Notes under the pieces: model-generated
Told to the model about the DNA's origin: nothing
The model's database searches: none
The model's input: only the letters and a program-made list of their open reading frames with translations
Part shown: positions 36,248-45,019 of the stretch, piece after piece
Position numbering within the stretch: position 1 is the stretch's first letter
How the letters are laid out: every line of letters starts with the position of its first letter
Assembly: GCA_034432635.1 (NCBI GenBank)
Contig: DAOUBK010000075.1
Coordinates: forward strand, 1-64,000
Length of the DNA: 64,000 nucleotides
Source: Roseiflexus sp034432635
GTDB lineage: Bacteria > Chloroflexota > Chloroflexia > Chloroflexales > Roseiflexaceae
Direction: 5' to 3'
Translations under genes and position numbers: made by a program

Positions 36248-36607
36248 TTACTCTTGCCTGATGATCAGGCTTTCGTCGCGGTTCTTCTCGCCTTCTTCGA
36301 GTAGCATGATCGGAATGCCATCCTCAATTGGGTAACGATACCCGTTGCGGCGGTTGACCAGCCACTCTTTTCCTTCAATGTCTTTCATCAACTCGACCGG
36401 TCCCTTGTCGCCCGGATCGGCGAGGATCGCCAGCAGTTCCGGGCTGATGCTGCGCGGCTCGCCACTTGATGATGACGACGACTGGGGTTGTGGATTGGAT
36501 GCCAGATCGAACACACTGTCTTCACGATACTGGCGAACGGCGCGGTAGATGACCACTCCCAGCGCGATCAACGCCGCTACGCCGAGCAGACGAAGAACAA
36601 GTTTCAT
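36248..36607 (-). CDS. Membrane-anchored Trm112-like protein without zinc cysteines
   Basis: 119 residues. A TM helix (residues 3-21) and a Ser-rich linker precede a Trm112/YcaR-type domain: PELLAILADPGDKGPVELM and NRRNGYRYPIEDGIPIMLLEE. In the family the first stretch reads LVCPVCKGPL and a second Cys pair lies before YPIRDGIPIML; here all four zinc-binding Cys are replaced (DPGDKG and NRRNG). The fold may persist without zinc. Function of a membrane-tethered form is unknown. GAGGAGG lies 7 nt before the ATG. It follows the phosphoesterase gene by 80 nt on the same strand. Confidence 0.75.
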   Translation of the reverse strand: MKLVLRLLGVAALIALGVVIYRAVRQYREDSVFDLASNPQPQSSSSSSGEPRSISPELLAILADPGDKGPVELMKDIEGKEWLVNRRNGYRYPIEDGIPIMLLEEGEKNRDESLIIRQE

Positions 36608-36687
36608 GGTAATGACCTCCTCAGTTCCAGCTGTCTGGTTCCTGACCCGACGAACATATGGCTTCCGCTGTTTAGAACCATGTTCCA

Positions 36688-38070
36688 TTATACCGGGTCT
36701 TCGACCTTTGCCAACAGCGATACATGCTCGTCGCGCCAGAGATGCGGCGATTGGCCCGCTTCCTGCCACACCAGCAGGCGCCATTCAGGCGGCGCGCCCT
36801 TCGCCGGATACGTTATTTCGAGATAGGGGAAGCGCTGCTGCTGACGCTGTGAGGTGGCAACATCGACGATTACGTCGGTCCAGGTGCCGGTGTTGATATA
36901 CGTCTGACGCTCATTCAACAGCACGAGCTGCGCCAGGTGCGTATGCCCGCAGATAAAAAGGCTGGTCGATTGGCGGCGTGGATCGTGCGCAATACGTGCC
37001 ATCCCACGGATCGAGGCGTCGCGAAATGCGCGAACAGACCGATGCATCTGCTGTTCGGCTGCGCGCTGAAACGCAGCTGTGGGAAAGACGCCAGATTGCT
37101 GGCGGACGCTGGCGGCACGCGCCAGGAGCGTTGCTGCCAGCATCACCTGACGGTATGCCGGTTTCCATGCCAGACCCGGTGAAACACGCCCGCTGTTGCC
37201 GTGATCGACGACATACGTGGTGTTGCGGAGTAGAACATTGACCAGTAACACCAATCCGCGCGCGACCAGGCGGCGTGTGGCACGGTTGCGCAATGTTGGC
37301 AGCGAGAGAGCATACCAGAAAATGGCTGACAGCGGCTTGATGTTGTCGATCAATGTTGCAATATCGACCGGTTCATCCTCCAGCAGGTTAATCGCCTCAC
37401 GGATCAGGCGTGTGCCGAACACAACCTCGAACGGCTCACAAATACCATCGAAGTGAACAAATCGATTCCATCGGTCGAACTGGTTGCCATGCACGAGGAA
37501 GATGCCGTCGCCCTCATAGCGCACGCCAAACCGCAGACGCGGATCATCGGGCGCCAATCCGAGCGCCTGACGCAGCACCTGTTTGGCGCCGGCGTAGTGC
37601 AACTCGAAATCATGGTTGCCGATAAGCACGGTCACCTGATTGTCGTTCCGTGCAAGAAACGCGCGCAGTGCGGCAACCGGTGCGGCGTGTGCCCGCAGGA
37701 TCGTCTCAAGACGACGCGCCGCCGCCCGTGACGACCATTCGAGATCGGGAACATCCGGTAAACAGATCTGCAAGAACTCGAAGGTATCACCCGCCAGGAT
37801 CAACTCGGTCGATTCCGGGTCGGCAGCGTAATGATGCAGGAGCGCTGCGAGTTCGGTATCGGCGGTGAAATCATCGAGGCGGTCACCTGCGCCAAGGTGC
37901 AGATCGCTAATCACCAGTCGGCGCATCCCGACCCGGATGTCGTTCGCTTCAATTGGCAGTGTCGTTTCTGTGGTTGGGTACAGGCGCACCGGACGCAGGC
38001 GCCGCTGCAGAATCGGCAGAAGAATCACACCGGCAAGCGCCAGCGGCAGCAAGCGAAGGTTTCGCAACAT
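36688..38070 (-). CDS. Membrane-anchored calcineurin-like phosphoesterase
   Basis: 460 residues. A short hydrophobic N-terminus (residues 7-21) anchors it. Metal ligands are present in order: RLVISDLHLGAGD (D56, H58), AGDTFEF, IGNHDFEL, VHGNQFD and ICGHTHLAQLV. Together these are the five blocks of the metallophosphoesterase fold. Substrate is not known; UDP-diacylglucosamine hydrolases and other nucleotidases share the pattern but no specific match was seen. The N-terminal anchor is on the likely cytosolic side. It is 9 nt after trpF, so co-transcribed with it. Confidence 0.85.
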   Translation of the reverse strand: MLRNLRLLPLALAGVILLPILQRRLRPVRLYPTTETTLPIEANDIRVGMRRLVISDLHLGAGDRLDDFTADTELAALLHHYAADPESTELILAGDTFEFLQICLPDVPDLEWSSRAAARRLETILRAHAAPVAALRAFLARNDNQVTVLIGNHDFELHYAGAKQVLRQALGLAPDDPRLRFGVRYEGDGIFLVHGNQFDRWNRFVHFDGICEPFEVVFGTRLIREAINLLEDEPVDIATLIDNIKPLSAIFWYALSLPTLRNRATRRLVARGLVLLVNVLLRNTTYVVDHGNSGRVSPGLAWKPAYRQVMLAATLLARAASVRQQSGVFPTAAFQRAAEQQMHRSVRAFRDASIRGMARIAHDPRRQSTSLFICGHTHLAQLVLLNERQTYINTGTWTDVIVDVATSQRQQQRFPYLEITYPAKGAPPEWRLLVWQEAGQSPHLWRDEHVSLLAKVEDPV

Positions 38071-38079
38071 AGCCGTTTA

Positions 38080-38718
38080 TTAGACAGCAGCGCGGGCGGC
38101 TGCAACGAATGCACGTATCTTCTGGTGGTCTTTCACGCCATTGCTCTCGACACCGCTGCTGACATCGACACCCCACGGACGCACACGCTGAATGGCTGCG
38201 GCAACATTGGCAGGTGTCAGCCCTCCAGCCAGCAACAGCGGTCGCCGCTGTGCCAGATCGGCGGCACGCTCCCAGTCGGCAACCACACCTGCGCCGCCGT
38301 AACTGCCTGGCACGTGCGCATCGACCATCAGGCGCACATGCGCCCCGTCTTCAATCAACCAGTCGCGCTCGTGCGCGGAATTGTCGAAGCGAATGGCTTT
38401 GATAACCAGAAATGGCGAGAGAGCTGTAGCGTATGTAACCGGTTCATCACCGCTCAGTTGAATGCCGTCCAGACCGCACAGTGCTGCGATTTCACGAATG
38501 CGCATCACATCATCGTTGACGAACACACCGATCAGGGAAACCAGACGACGACGGGCGTCAGCGGCGTTGCGCACCGCTTTCACAATCATGGCAGCATCGT
38601 CAGGGTCGATCCGGCGACGTGACGGCGCGAACACCAGACCGATCATATCAGCCCCGGCATCGACTGCCGTCAGTGCGTGATCGCGTGTGCACACGCCGCA
38701 AATCTTGACGTTGACCAT
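38080..38718 (-). CDS. trpF: Phosphoribosylanthranilate isomerase
   Basis: Third step of tryptophan synthesis from anthranilate. Starts VNVKICGVCTRDHALTAVDAGADMIGLVF with the catalytic Cys in KICG; the catalytic Asp lies in MVDAHVPGSYGGAG region, and the phosphate loop ends with GVDVSSGVESNGVKDHQKI. 212 residues, normal. The ATG at 38718 has AGGT 5 nt upstream. No other trp gene is in the window: an isolated trpF sits between a NYN protein (17 nt) and a phosphoesterase (9 nt). Confidence 0.94.
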   Translation of the reverse strand: MVNVKICGVCTRDHALTAVDAGADMIGLVFAPSRRRIDPDDAAMIVKAVRNAADARRRLVSLIGVFVNDDVMRIREIAALCGLDGIQLSGDEPVTYATALSPFLVIKAIRFDNSAHERDWLIEDGAHVRLMVDAHVPGSYGGAGVVADWERAADLAQRRPLLLAGGLTPANVAAAIQRVRPWGVDVSSGVESNGVKDHQKIRAFVAAARAAV

Positions 38719-38735
38719 TGCGTACCTAGAATGAA

Positions 38736-41195
38736 TCACGCTGCCGATGTATCTTCGGTTGCCTCGTGGTCCTGTTTCCCGGCGGCTTTGCGACGGCGTG
38801 GAGTGCGAGGCACCGTTTCTGTGGTTTCGGCAGCGGTTTTCCGCCGCGATCGCCTGGACGACGATTCCGATGCACCTTCTGCGGCACTCACGTCTGTCTG
38901 AACATTCGCCGAGGCAGCGCCGGTTTCCGCCTTCGTGCGTGGCGCACGCCGGCGACGTGGTTTGGGTTGTTCCGCAACCGCCGCATCTACCGGAACGCCT
39001 TCACCGGTTTCGGACTCATGCACCGTCGCCGTACCCTCTGATACCGCCACAGACGAAGTTGTTACCGGCGCTGCAGCAACATCTGTCGCGTTTGCATCCT
39101 CTTCAGCACCTGGTGTCGCCACCTCCGGCGCCGACACCGTCGCTGCTAGCGATGCGGGGACCCCGGATGTCTCGTCTTGCAGTATACCAGCGGGCGCCTC
39201 CTCAGTTCCCGCTGCCGCTGCCACTGTCGCTGCTGGCGAGGCGGGGAAGCCGGATGTTTCCAGGGTCACCTCTGCCCCCGTCAGTGCTTCGTCCGGTCCT
39301 CCTGCCGTAACGACGGGCGCCTCCTCAATCCCCGTTGCTGCCGCCGTCTCTGCGGGTGACGCAGGGACGCCGGATGCCTCTCCTTCCGGTACAAAAATGA
39401 TCCCGGTTTCAACAGCGTATGCCATGACTGAGACCTCAGCGGATGATTCGGGCGCAGCATCGGACGGTTGCATCGTATGTTCGGGCGATTCCTGCGGCGC
39501 AAGGTGATACACGATGCGGGCGCCTTTCCCGCTGCGGCGGAGCATGCCGCTGTTGATCGCCTGCTTGATCAGTGACCGGAGTTCCTCGTTGGTACGGGAA
39601 ATGCCGGTAATGTTGCGCGCCTCACGCAGCAGATCGTGGATCTGGGCAAACGTCAGCGGACGGCCAGCCGCCGCCACCACATTGCGCAGCATCTGCCATT
39701 CAGTCTCAATAAAGGGGCGTGTTTCCGGTACGCGCGCAATCGTGTCGCCAACCAGCGGCTCGACCGGCTCGCACGGCTCTGGCGGCTCGACCGGTCTATC
39801 GATGATAATCATCCGATCGGCAAGATCAGGCACCACCAGTTGCACATCGTCGGTGATGCCCTCGCCCAATTCTGGCTCTTCTTCCAGATCGGGCAGATCG
39901 TCGAGCGCTGGCGACGTATCGGGCGTCAGCATGTCTAGCGAGGCGAGCGCCTCCTGTCGTTCACGCTCGGCTTCCAGGCGGTCGAGCAATTCCTCGAAGA
40001 CCTCGTCCGATGGCGCTTCCTGACCATTCGACACCTCGTGCAGCGCTTCGGTCAGCAGTTCGTCGTCCACGTCGCCGGTTAACCCAGCACCCTGTGACGA
40101 AGCGATAGACGTTTCGGCAACTGAGGGGCGCGTAGTGCTGCTGCGGCGACGCCGGCGACGGCGACCTGTCGAGACCGGACGACCGTCGATGTGCGCATCG
40201 ACGTTGATCGGCATTTCGGGTGTGCTGACCGGTGGTTCTTCTTTGAGGTCTTGCGCGAATTGCGAGAGTTTGTAAGGATCTTCGCCTGGCAGGAACACCT
40301 CGACAATTGCGCCGCTGGTGAAGACCTGCACTTTGCCGCGCCGTTCCGCTTCGAGTGCAAAATCTTTGAACTTTGCAAACGGTTTGCCGTTCGAGTCGCG
40401 GTATTTGCTCTCTTTGAACTCGCCGCCCATCAATTCCTTCATCACCAGTTTGAGCGATCCGAAGGAGCAGACGTAGCCGCGTTCGCGTGCGAGATGCACC
40501 GCCTGCACGAGCATATCGTAGATATCGGGTTCTTCACGCGGAGGTTCGGATGCCGGCGGTTGTGCACGCTCTGCCGGTTGAGGTTCAGCACGCTGACGCG
40601 GTGTCGGCGCTGGTTCCTCCACCTCCACCACATCGCGCCCTCGCTCTGCCAGGCGGATGCGCGGGACATCGGCTTGCAGCGGTTGCGGCTTTTTACCCAG
40701 CAACTGTTCGTAGAAGATGAACTCATCGGCGCTCTGCGCCAGATGCCCGGAGGCAGCGCCACCTACGCCGATGATGATCACCTCCTTGCCGTGCTGACGG
40801 ATGGCATTCACCAGCGGAATGAAATCGCGGTCACCGGTCGCAAGCACGAATCTGGCGATATTCGGATTGGTATACAGCGTCTTCATCGCGTCGATACAGA
40901 GATTCATATCGACGCTGTTCTTGATGGCGCGCCCCGTGCGGCCCAGGTCGCGATCATAGTAGTACGTTGGCACATACATCGGCTCAATGCCGTTCGCGTA
41001 CAACGCGCTGGTAACACGCGGATACCGGTACCAGTCAGCATAGGCGCGCGCGATCACTACCCGGCCCAGGTCCGCAACGCGATCCATGATAATTTCAAAG
41101 TTCGGATTGACATCAAGTTTGTCGCGAACGCTAACGTAGACATTCTCGAAGTCGATAAACACTGCGACATCGAGACGCGGATTGTCGGTAGCCAT
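38736..41195 (-). CDS. NYN-LOTUS RNA-binding/nuclease-like protein
   Basis: 819 residues. NYN domain 7-165 with D15/E17/N18 (FIDFENV), D96 and D102, and ATGDRDF (D122, D124), the acidic pocket of PIN-like nucleases. LOTUS/OST-HTH domain about 225-305 (CSFGSLKLVMKELMGGEFKE and KFKDFALEAERRGKV). A second winged-helix-like segment lies at about 498-566 (LRNVVAAAGRPLTFAQIHDLLREAR). The rest is low complexity: acidic regions, three imperfect SGVPASPA-type repeats at 608, 648 and 677, and three basic clusters near the end (RRRRAPRTK, RRSRRK, RTPRRRK). Active-site acids are intact, so RNase activity is possible. The ATG at 41195 is chosen from the domain start; AGGAGA lies 14 nt upstream, long. Confidence 0.85.
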   Translation of the reverse strand: MATDNPRLDVAVFIDFENVYVSVRDKLDVNPNFEIIMDRVADLGRVVIARAYADWYRYPRVTSALYANGIEPMYVPTYYYDRDLGRTGRAIKNSVDMNLCIDAMKTLYTNPNIARFVLATGDRDFIPLVNAIRQHGKEVIIIGVGGAASGHLAQSADEFIFYEQLLGKKPQPLQADVPRIRLAERGRDVVEVEEPAPTPRQRAEPQPAERAQPPASEPPREEPDIYDMLVQAVHLARERGYVCSFGSLKLVMKELMGGEFKESKYRDSNGKPFAKFKDFALEAERRGKVQVFTSGAIVEVFLPGEDPYKLSQFAQDLKEEPPVSTPEMPINVDAHIDGRPVSTGRRRRRRRSSTTRPSVAETSIASSQGAGLTGDVDDELLTEALHEVSNGQEAPSDEVFEELLDRLEAERERQEALASLDMLTPDTSPALDDLPDLEEEPELGEGITDDVQLVVPDLADRMIIIDRPVEPPEPCEPVEPLVGDTIARVPETRPFIETEWQMLRNVVAAAGRPLTFAQIHDLLREARNITGISRTNEELRSLIKQAINSGMLRRSGKGARIVYHLAPQESPEHTMQPSDAAPESSAEVSVMAYAVETGIIFVPEGEASGVPASPAETAAATGIEEAPVVTAGGPDEALTGAEVTLETSGFPASPAATVAAAAGTEEAPAGILQDETSGVPASLAATVSAPEVATPGAEEDANATDVAAAPVTTSSVAVSEGTATVHESETGEGVPVDAAVAEQPKPRRRRAPRTKAETGAASANVQTDVSAAEGASESSSRRSRRKTAAETTETVPRTPRRRKAAGKQDHEATEDTSAA

Positions 41196-41631
41196 GGGTC
41201 GTTTAATCTTCTCCTGATTCGTAAGGTCGGCAAGCACCGACTCCGGGAAACATACGCAAGCCAGGCGTCTTCCACAGCAGAGCGCCACAACGCTGTAGAG
41301 CGTCAGGCGCAGACGCGCGACAGCATCAACCCGCAAAGCGCCTGTCTACGGAGCGTCACGCTTTCGCTCGTAGCGCTATCGCGCATCATCTGCTGTTGGA
41401 GAGCCAGAGCCTGCGAACTCGCGGTAACGGTCTGCGGCGTCGATAGTATGCCACATCCAGCAGTCGTTACTGAACAACTGCTCGTTCCAACCGACAATAA
41501 AGAACCGCCGCAGTTACTTCGTCATAGCGTCGTTCGAGGAGCCGATCGCTTGTCAACGTGCAAACAAATAACCATATTCGAGACAGGCGCAGGCATTGTG
41601 TTTTCAACACCTGACACTCCGTAATACTCTA
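41196..41631 (-). other. Long predicted 5' leader of the NYN-LOTUS gene
   Basis: About 430 bases between a well-formed promoter and the ATG, with no supportable gene. A second promoter closer to the start cannot be excluded. Confidence 0.35.
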
Positions 41632-41660
41632 ACTATAGCATTGCCGCAACTAAAGCGCAA
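41632..41660 (-). promoter_or_regulatory. Predicted promoter of the NYN-LOTUS gene
   Basis: Minus strand: TTGCGC (41660-41655), 17 bp, TATAGT (41637-41632). Confidence 0.5.
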
Positions 41661-41722
41661 CCGGTAACACCCTGCAATGAGGGCGCATGGAAATGCGTCT
41701 CACCTGGTGCAGCAGATGCGTT

Positions 41723-43201
41723 TCAATCAACGCGAAGACACGCGCGATAGAGTGCAAGCGCGCGTGCCCGTCGTTCGGCGTGGTCTACAACCGGCGTCGG
41801 ATAATCCCGCCCGATGATAACGCCGCACTGCTGCTGTTCGGCGCGCGGCATGGTCCAGGGTGCATGAATGTAGCGGTCTGGAACCGCTTCCAGTTCTGGC
41901 AGATACCGGCGCACATACGCACCCTTTGGATCGAACGTTTGCCCCTGATTGACCGGGTTAGAGATGCGGAAGTAGGGTTGTGCATCGGTGCCGGTTCCTG
42001 CGCTCCACTGCCACCCGCCATTGTTTGCCGCGTGGTCGCCATCAACCAGGCGCTGCATAAAGTAGAGTTCGCCCCAGCGCCAATCGATCAGCAGGTCTTT
42101 GGTGAGAAACGATGCCACGATCATGCGCGCCCGGTTGTGCATCCAGGCTTCCTGGTTCAACTGACGCATTGCAGCATCGACAACCGGGTAGCCAGTGCGT
42201 CCCTCCTTCCAGGCATCGAACAGCGCAGGGTCGTTTTCCCATTCCAGTTTGTTGTACTGTGGCTTGAACGCACTCTGCAGCACGTGCGGGTGATGCCAGA
42301 GAATCTGATAGTAGAAGTCCCGCCAGGCAAGTTCACCGATCCAGGTGTCGATAGACCTGGTGAGCGTCGCAGCGCGTTCGGCATCCTGCGTCTCACGTGC
42401 CTGGTCGAGGAGGTAGAGGGCGCTGCGCAGGGCAGCGCGCGGCGCAACGCAACCGAATCGCAGATAGGGAGATAAGCGCGAGGTGGCCAGTTCAGCCAGC
42501 AGGTTGCGTCCATCGGCGTACCCCGCAATGCCGTGGATGGCGTGCAGGTCGAGGAATGCCTCCAGGCGCGCAGTTCCGGCCGTTTCACCGCCGACAGGAA
42601 TCTGTTGTGTGACCACCGCGCCGGGATCGGCATCATCGGGGATCGGGAGATCCGCTACGTCATCGGGAACCGGTTGAAACACTGGCGGCTCGTATGCGCG
42701 CAATACATCGTTGCAGCGCTGTTCCACCAGCGCACGCCAGCGCCGCCGGTACGGTGTGTAGACCGTGTACGGTCGTCCGTCATCGGTGCACACATCATCG
42801 GGTTCCATAATGACCGCATCGCCGGCAGTGAGCGTTACGACGTTCAGATCGCGCAGCATCGCTTCGATATGCCGGTCACGCTGGCGCGCAAACGGGGTAT
42901 AGTCGCGGTTCCACGAAACGCCGACGGCGCCAGTCGCACGCACCAGATCACGCAGAACATCGGATGAGCGTCCCCGTCGCACGACCAGGCGACTGCCGCG
43001 TGCGCGCAGGCTGGCATCGAGGTCGCGTAGCGCCGCGATCATGAATGCCACACGCGCCGCTCCAGTGCGTGGCGCACGCAGGATTGCATCATCGAGAATG
43101 AACAGCGGAATGACCCGCCCACCACTGCGGGCAGCCGCGTCGGTGAGCGCCGGATTGTCACGCAGGCGCAAATCGCGGCGGAACCAGTGAATCCACAGCA
43201 T
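41723..43201 (-). CDS. phrB: Deoxyribodipyrimidine photolyase, class I-like
   Basis: Light-dependent repair of cyclobutane pyrimidine dimers. N-terminal antenna domain opens LWIHWFRRDLRLRDNPAL; FAD-binding region includes WIGELAWRDFYYQILWHHP, MHNRARMIVASFLTKDLLIDWRWGE and GTDAQPYFRISNPVNQGQTFDPKGAYVRRYLPEL. 492 residues, normal for CPD photolyase or a close cryptochrome. The antenna pigment (MTHF or 8-HDF) cannot be read. Its start borders a decayed MntA/HepT pair, whose HepT end was cut here. Confidence 0.92.
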   Translation of the reverse strand: MLWIHWFRRDLRLRDNPALTDAAARSGGRVIPLFILDDAILRAPRTGAARVAFMIAALRDLDASLRARGSRLVVRRGRSSDVLRDLVRATGAVGVSWNRDYTPFARQRDRHIEAMLRDLNVVTLTAGDAVIMEPDDVCTDDGRPYTVYTPYRRRWRALVEQRCNDVLRAYEPPVFQPVPDDVADLPIPDDADPGAVVTQQIPVGGETAGTARLEAFLDLHAIHGIAGYADGRNLLAELATSRLSPYLRFGCVAPRAALRSALYLLDQARETQDAERAATLTRSIDTWIGELAWRDFYYQILWHHPHVLQSAFKPQYNKLEWENDPALFDAWKEGRTGYPVVDAAMRQLNQEAWMHNRARMIVASFLTKDLLIDWRWGELYFMQRLVDGDHAANNGGWQWSAGTGTDAQPYFRISNPVNQGQTFDPKGAYVRRYLPELEAVPDRYIHAPWTMPRAEQQQCGVIIGRDYPTPVVDHAERRARALALYRACLRVD

Positions 43202-43217
43202 ATACGACTATTGTTGT

Positions 43218-43283
43218 GCTACGAGAGGCAATCCTGTGAGCCGCCTGGACGATGTCCGGCAGGGTTGCTTCATTGCGCCACAG
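43218..43283 (-). pseudogene. HepT toxin remnant (N-terminus only)
   Basis: About 22 codons read LWRNEATLPDIVQAAHRIASRS, the N-terminal helix of HepT/DUF86 proteins. The conserved HEPN RX4-6H region is absent because the similarity ends just before the photolyase gene. The antitoxin stop and this frame overlap as in intact mntA-hepT pairs. Remnant only. Confidence 0.55.
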
Positions 43284-43572
43284 AGCACGCCCTCGCATGC
43301 TCCAGAATGTGACGACGACGCATCCAGTCGTCGCTTTGTTCCTCACACCGCCGCTCGATCAGGGCCGCCGGACTGCCAGAGATTTCGCTCATATCCCGCT
43401 CTGCGTCTATCAGGTCAAGCAGGTTCCACCGGGCTTCGGGAGCGAACTCAATCAGCACGTCCACGTCGCTTTCTGGACCGAAATCGTTACGCAGTACCGA
43501 ACAGCCACATTACCTTCTACATGCGGCAGAAAACCCCGGTCTTTGCCATTGGCACGGGACCTGCAATCGCAT
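43270..43572 (-). pseudogene. MntA-type nucleotidyltransferase antitoxin, decayed
   Basis: C-terminal two thirds read in one frame: SVLRNDFGPESDVDVLIEF then the usual FAPEARWNLLDLIDAERDMSEISG and RRCEEQSD. Upstream the similarity continues in another frame as VFCRM, a TAG stop (43517-43519), KVMWLFG, then breaks at about 43496-43503 where a TTCGG has apparently been lost from a duplicated TTCGG in the GS loop. A further shift occurs near the ATG at 43572. Thus it has at least one stop and two frameshifts. MntA (with HepT) normally AMPylates HepT to neutralise it. Confidence 0.7.
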
Positions 43573-43863
43573 ACTACGCCTCCATTGCTACAAACATGCA
43601 CGTCTTGACCAGACTCATGCAGTGATTTGCGTCGAGGAGGCATGAGTCGCTCTTGACGAACATCTCCTCTGCGCCTTCGATCATGTTGTGTTCAGCTACA
43701 AAGGTGGCGTCTCGTTCGGAAGCCTTCGTCGAAACTGATGCCGTCGAACTCGATGGCGACGTGCGCCTGTCGCGCTCTGCTCAAGCCGGCTTTTGGCAAC
43801 CGATGCGCGGGCAAGACTTCATAGACGCTTTGTCCTGGTGTCGCTGGGTAACGATCGTCTCAG

Positions 43864-44937
43864 TTACGCTTCGGATGAACCTTCGAGCCGTTCACGACAG
43901 GCAGCGATCCCGGCTGCGCTTTCAGGAGAGGGGTCGAGCGTGTGCGCGTGCATCAGTGCATCGCGCGCCTCGGCATAGCGCCCCAGCATGTAGAGCGCCT
44001 TGCCGCGATTGAGCCAGTAGACCGCTTTCACTGTCGATACCGGCGCCGCCAGATCGATCGCGCGCTCGAAACACTGAAGCGCTGCTTCCAGACGCCCTAA
44101 CTCCATCAGCAGCGAACCTTTGTTGTTCCACATACCGGCACTCTCCGGTTCCAGCGCCAGCGCTCGATCGTAACTGGCGAGTGCCTCATCGAAACGACCG
44201 AGATCGGTCAGTGCCATCGCACGCCAGAGCCAGGCGCTCTGATTGGCGTCCCACGCGGCGATTGCCGCCTCGAAACGTTCCAGAGCTTCCTGGGGGCTCC
44301 CCTGGCGCAGCAGAATCTGTCCCTGGTCACGGAGCATGCGGCTTTCCTGTTCAGCACTTATGCGCTGATCCACAGTCGTGCGCCCGCCTTCGAGCATGTG
44401 CGTCACCTGATCGCGCAGGCGCTCCTCGGTTATCTGCAACTGCCGCTCGACGTCAACCCATCCGGCATCTGCGATCAGGCGGCGCGCCTGTTCGCAAATC
44501 AGCACGGCTGTTGCCAGCGACTCGTAGTTGCCCAGCGTACGCGCGACTTCAGCAAGCCAGAAGGCAAACGACACAATCGCGCGACGGGCGGGAGCGAGTT
44601 CGCGACTCGCCAGCTCACCGGCGCGCGCATAGGCGGCAACTGTTTTGGCGGCGTAGGTCTGGCTGAGCGTATTGCCCTGAACAACCAGGCACGCACACAG
44701 ATCGCCGATCGCAAAGTAATCATTCGCCTGCTGCGGGCGACGTGCGCGCGCAGCGCGCCCCAGTGCGCGCACCTCCGGGTTCGCATCATTTGCAAACGCA
44801 TCGAATGTGCCGCTCAGGTCGCGGAACGCGGTTAGCAGTTGCGTCCACAGACCAATCGGCTCTTCACGAACACGCTCTGTCGGTGTACGACCAGTCTGAG
44901 GAGGGGGTGGGATGTTGGGATCAAGAAGTGTAGTCAT
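43864..44937 (-). CDS. TPR-repeat protein
   Basis: 357 residues. Two clear tandem TPRs near the C-terminus (DANQSAWLWRAMALTDLGRFDEALASYDRALALEPES and MWNNKGSLLMELGRLEAALQCFERAIDLA, followed by YWLNRGKALYMLGRYAEARDALMHAHTLD). The N-terminal 200 residues are helical, Ala-rich, with a Pro-rich opening (PNIPPPPQTGRTP). No catalytic motif. Its role is scaffold-like by analogy; no partner is adjacent. It lies 83 nt upstream of the ECF ATPase gene stop on the same strand. Confidence 0.8.
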   Translation of the reverse strand: MTTLLDPNIPPPPQTGRTPTERVREEPIGLWTQLLTAFRDLSGTFDAFANDANPEVRALGRAARARRPQQANDYFAIGDLCACLVVQGNTLSQTYAAKTVAAYARAGELASRELAPARRAIVSFAFWLAEVARTLGNYESLATAVLICEQARRLIADAGWVDVERQLQITEERLRDQVTHMLEGGRTTVDQRISAEQESRMLRDQGQILLRQGSPQEALERFEAAIAAWDANQSAWLWRAMALTDLGRFDEALASYDRALALEPESAGMWNNKGSLLMELGRLEAALQCFERAIDLAAPVSTVKAVYWLNRGKALYMLGRYAEARDALMHAHTLDPSPESAAGIAACRERLEGSSEA

Positions 44938-45019
44938 ACACGCCTCTCTGCGTTACGGAGTCATAAAGGAATTGTACACTACTTCTCGCTCCTGGTGAAC
45001 CTGCGGATATATCAGATTG

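Noticed and set aside
40191..41624. Long plus-strand frame opposite the NYN gene
   Set aside because: Shadow of the NYN coding strand; the translation is His/Cys/Phe-rich noise.
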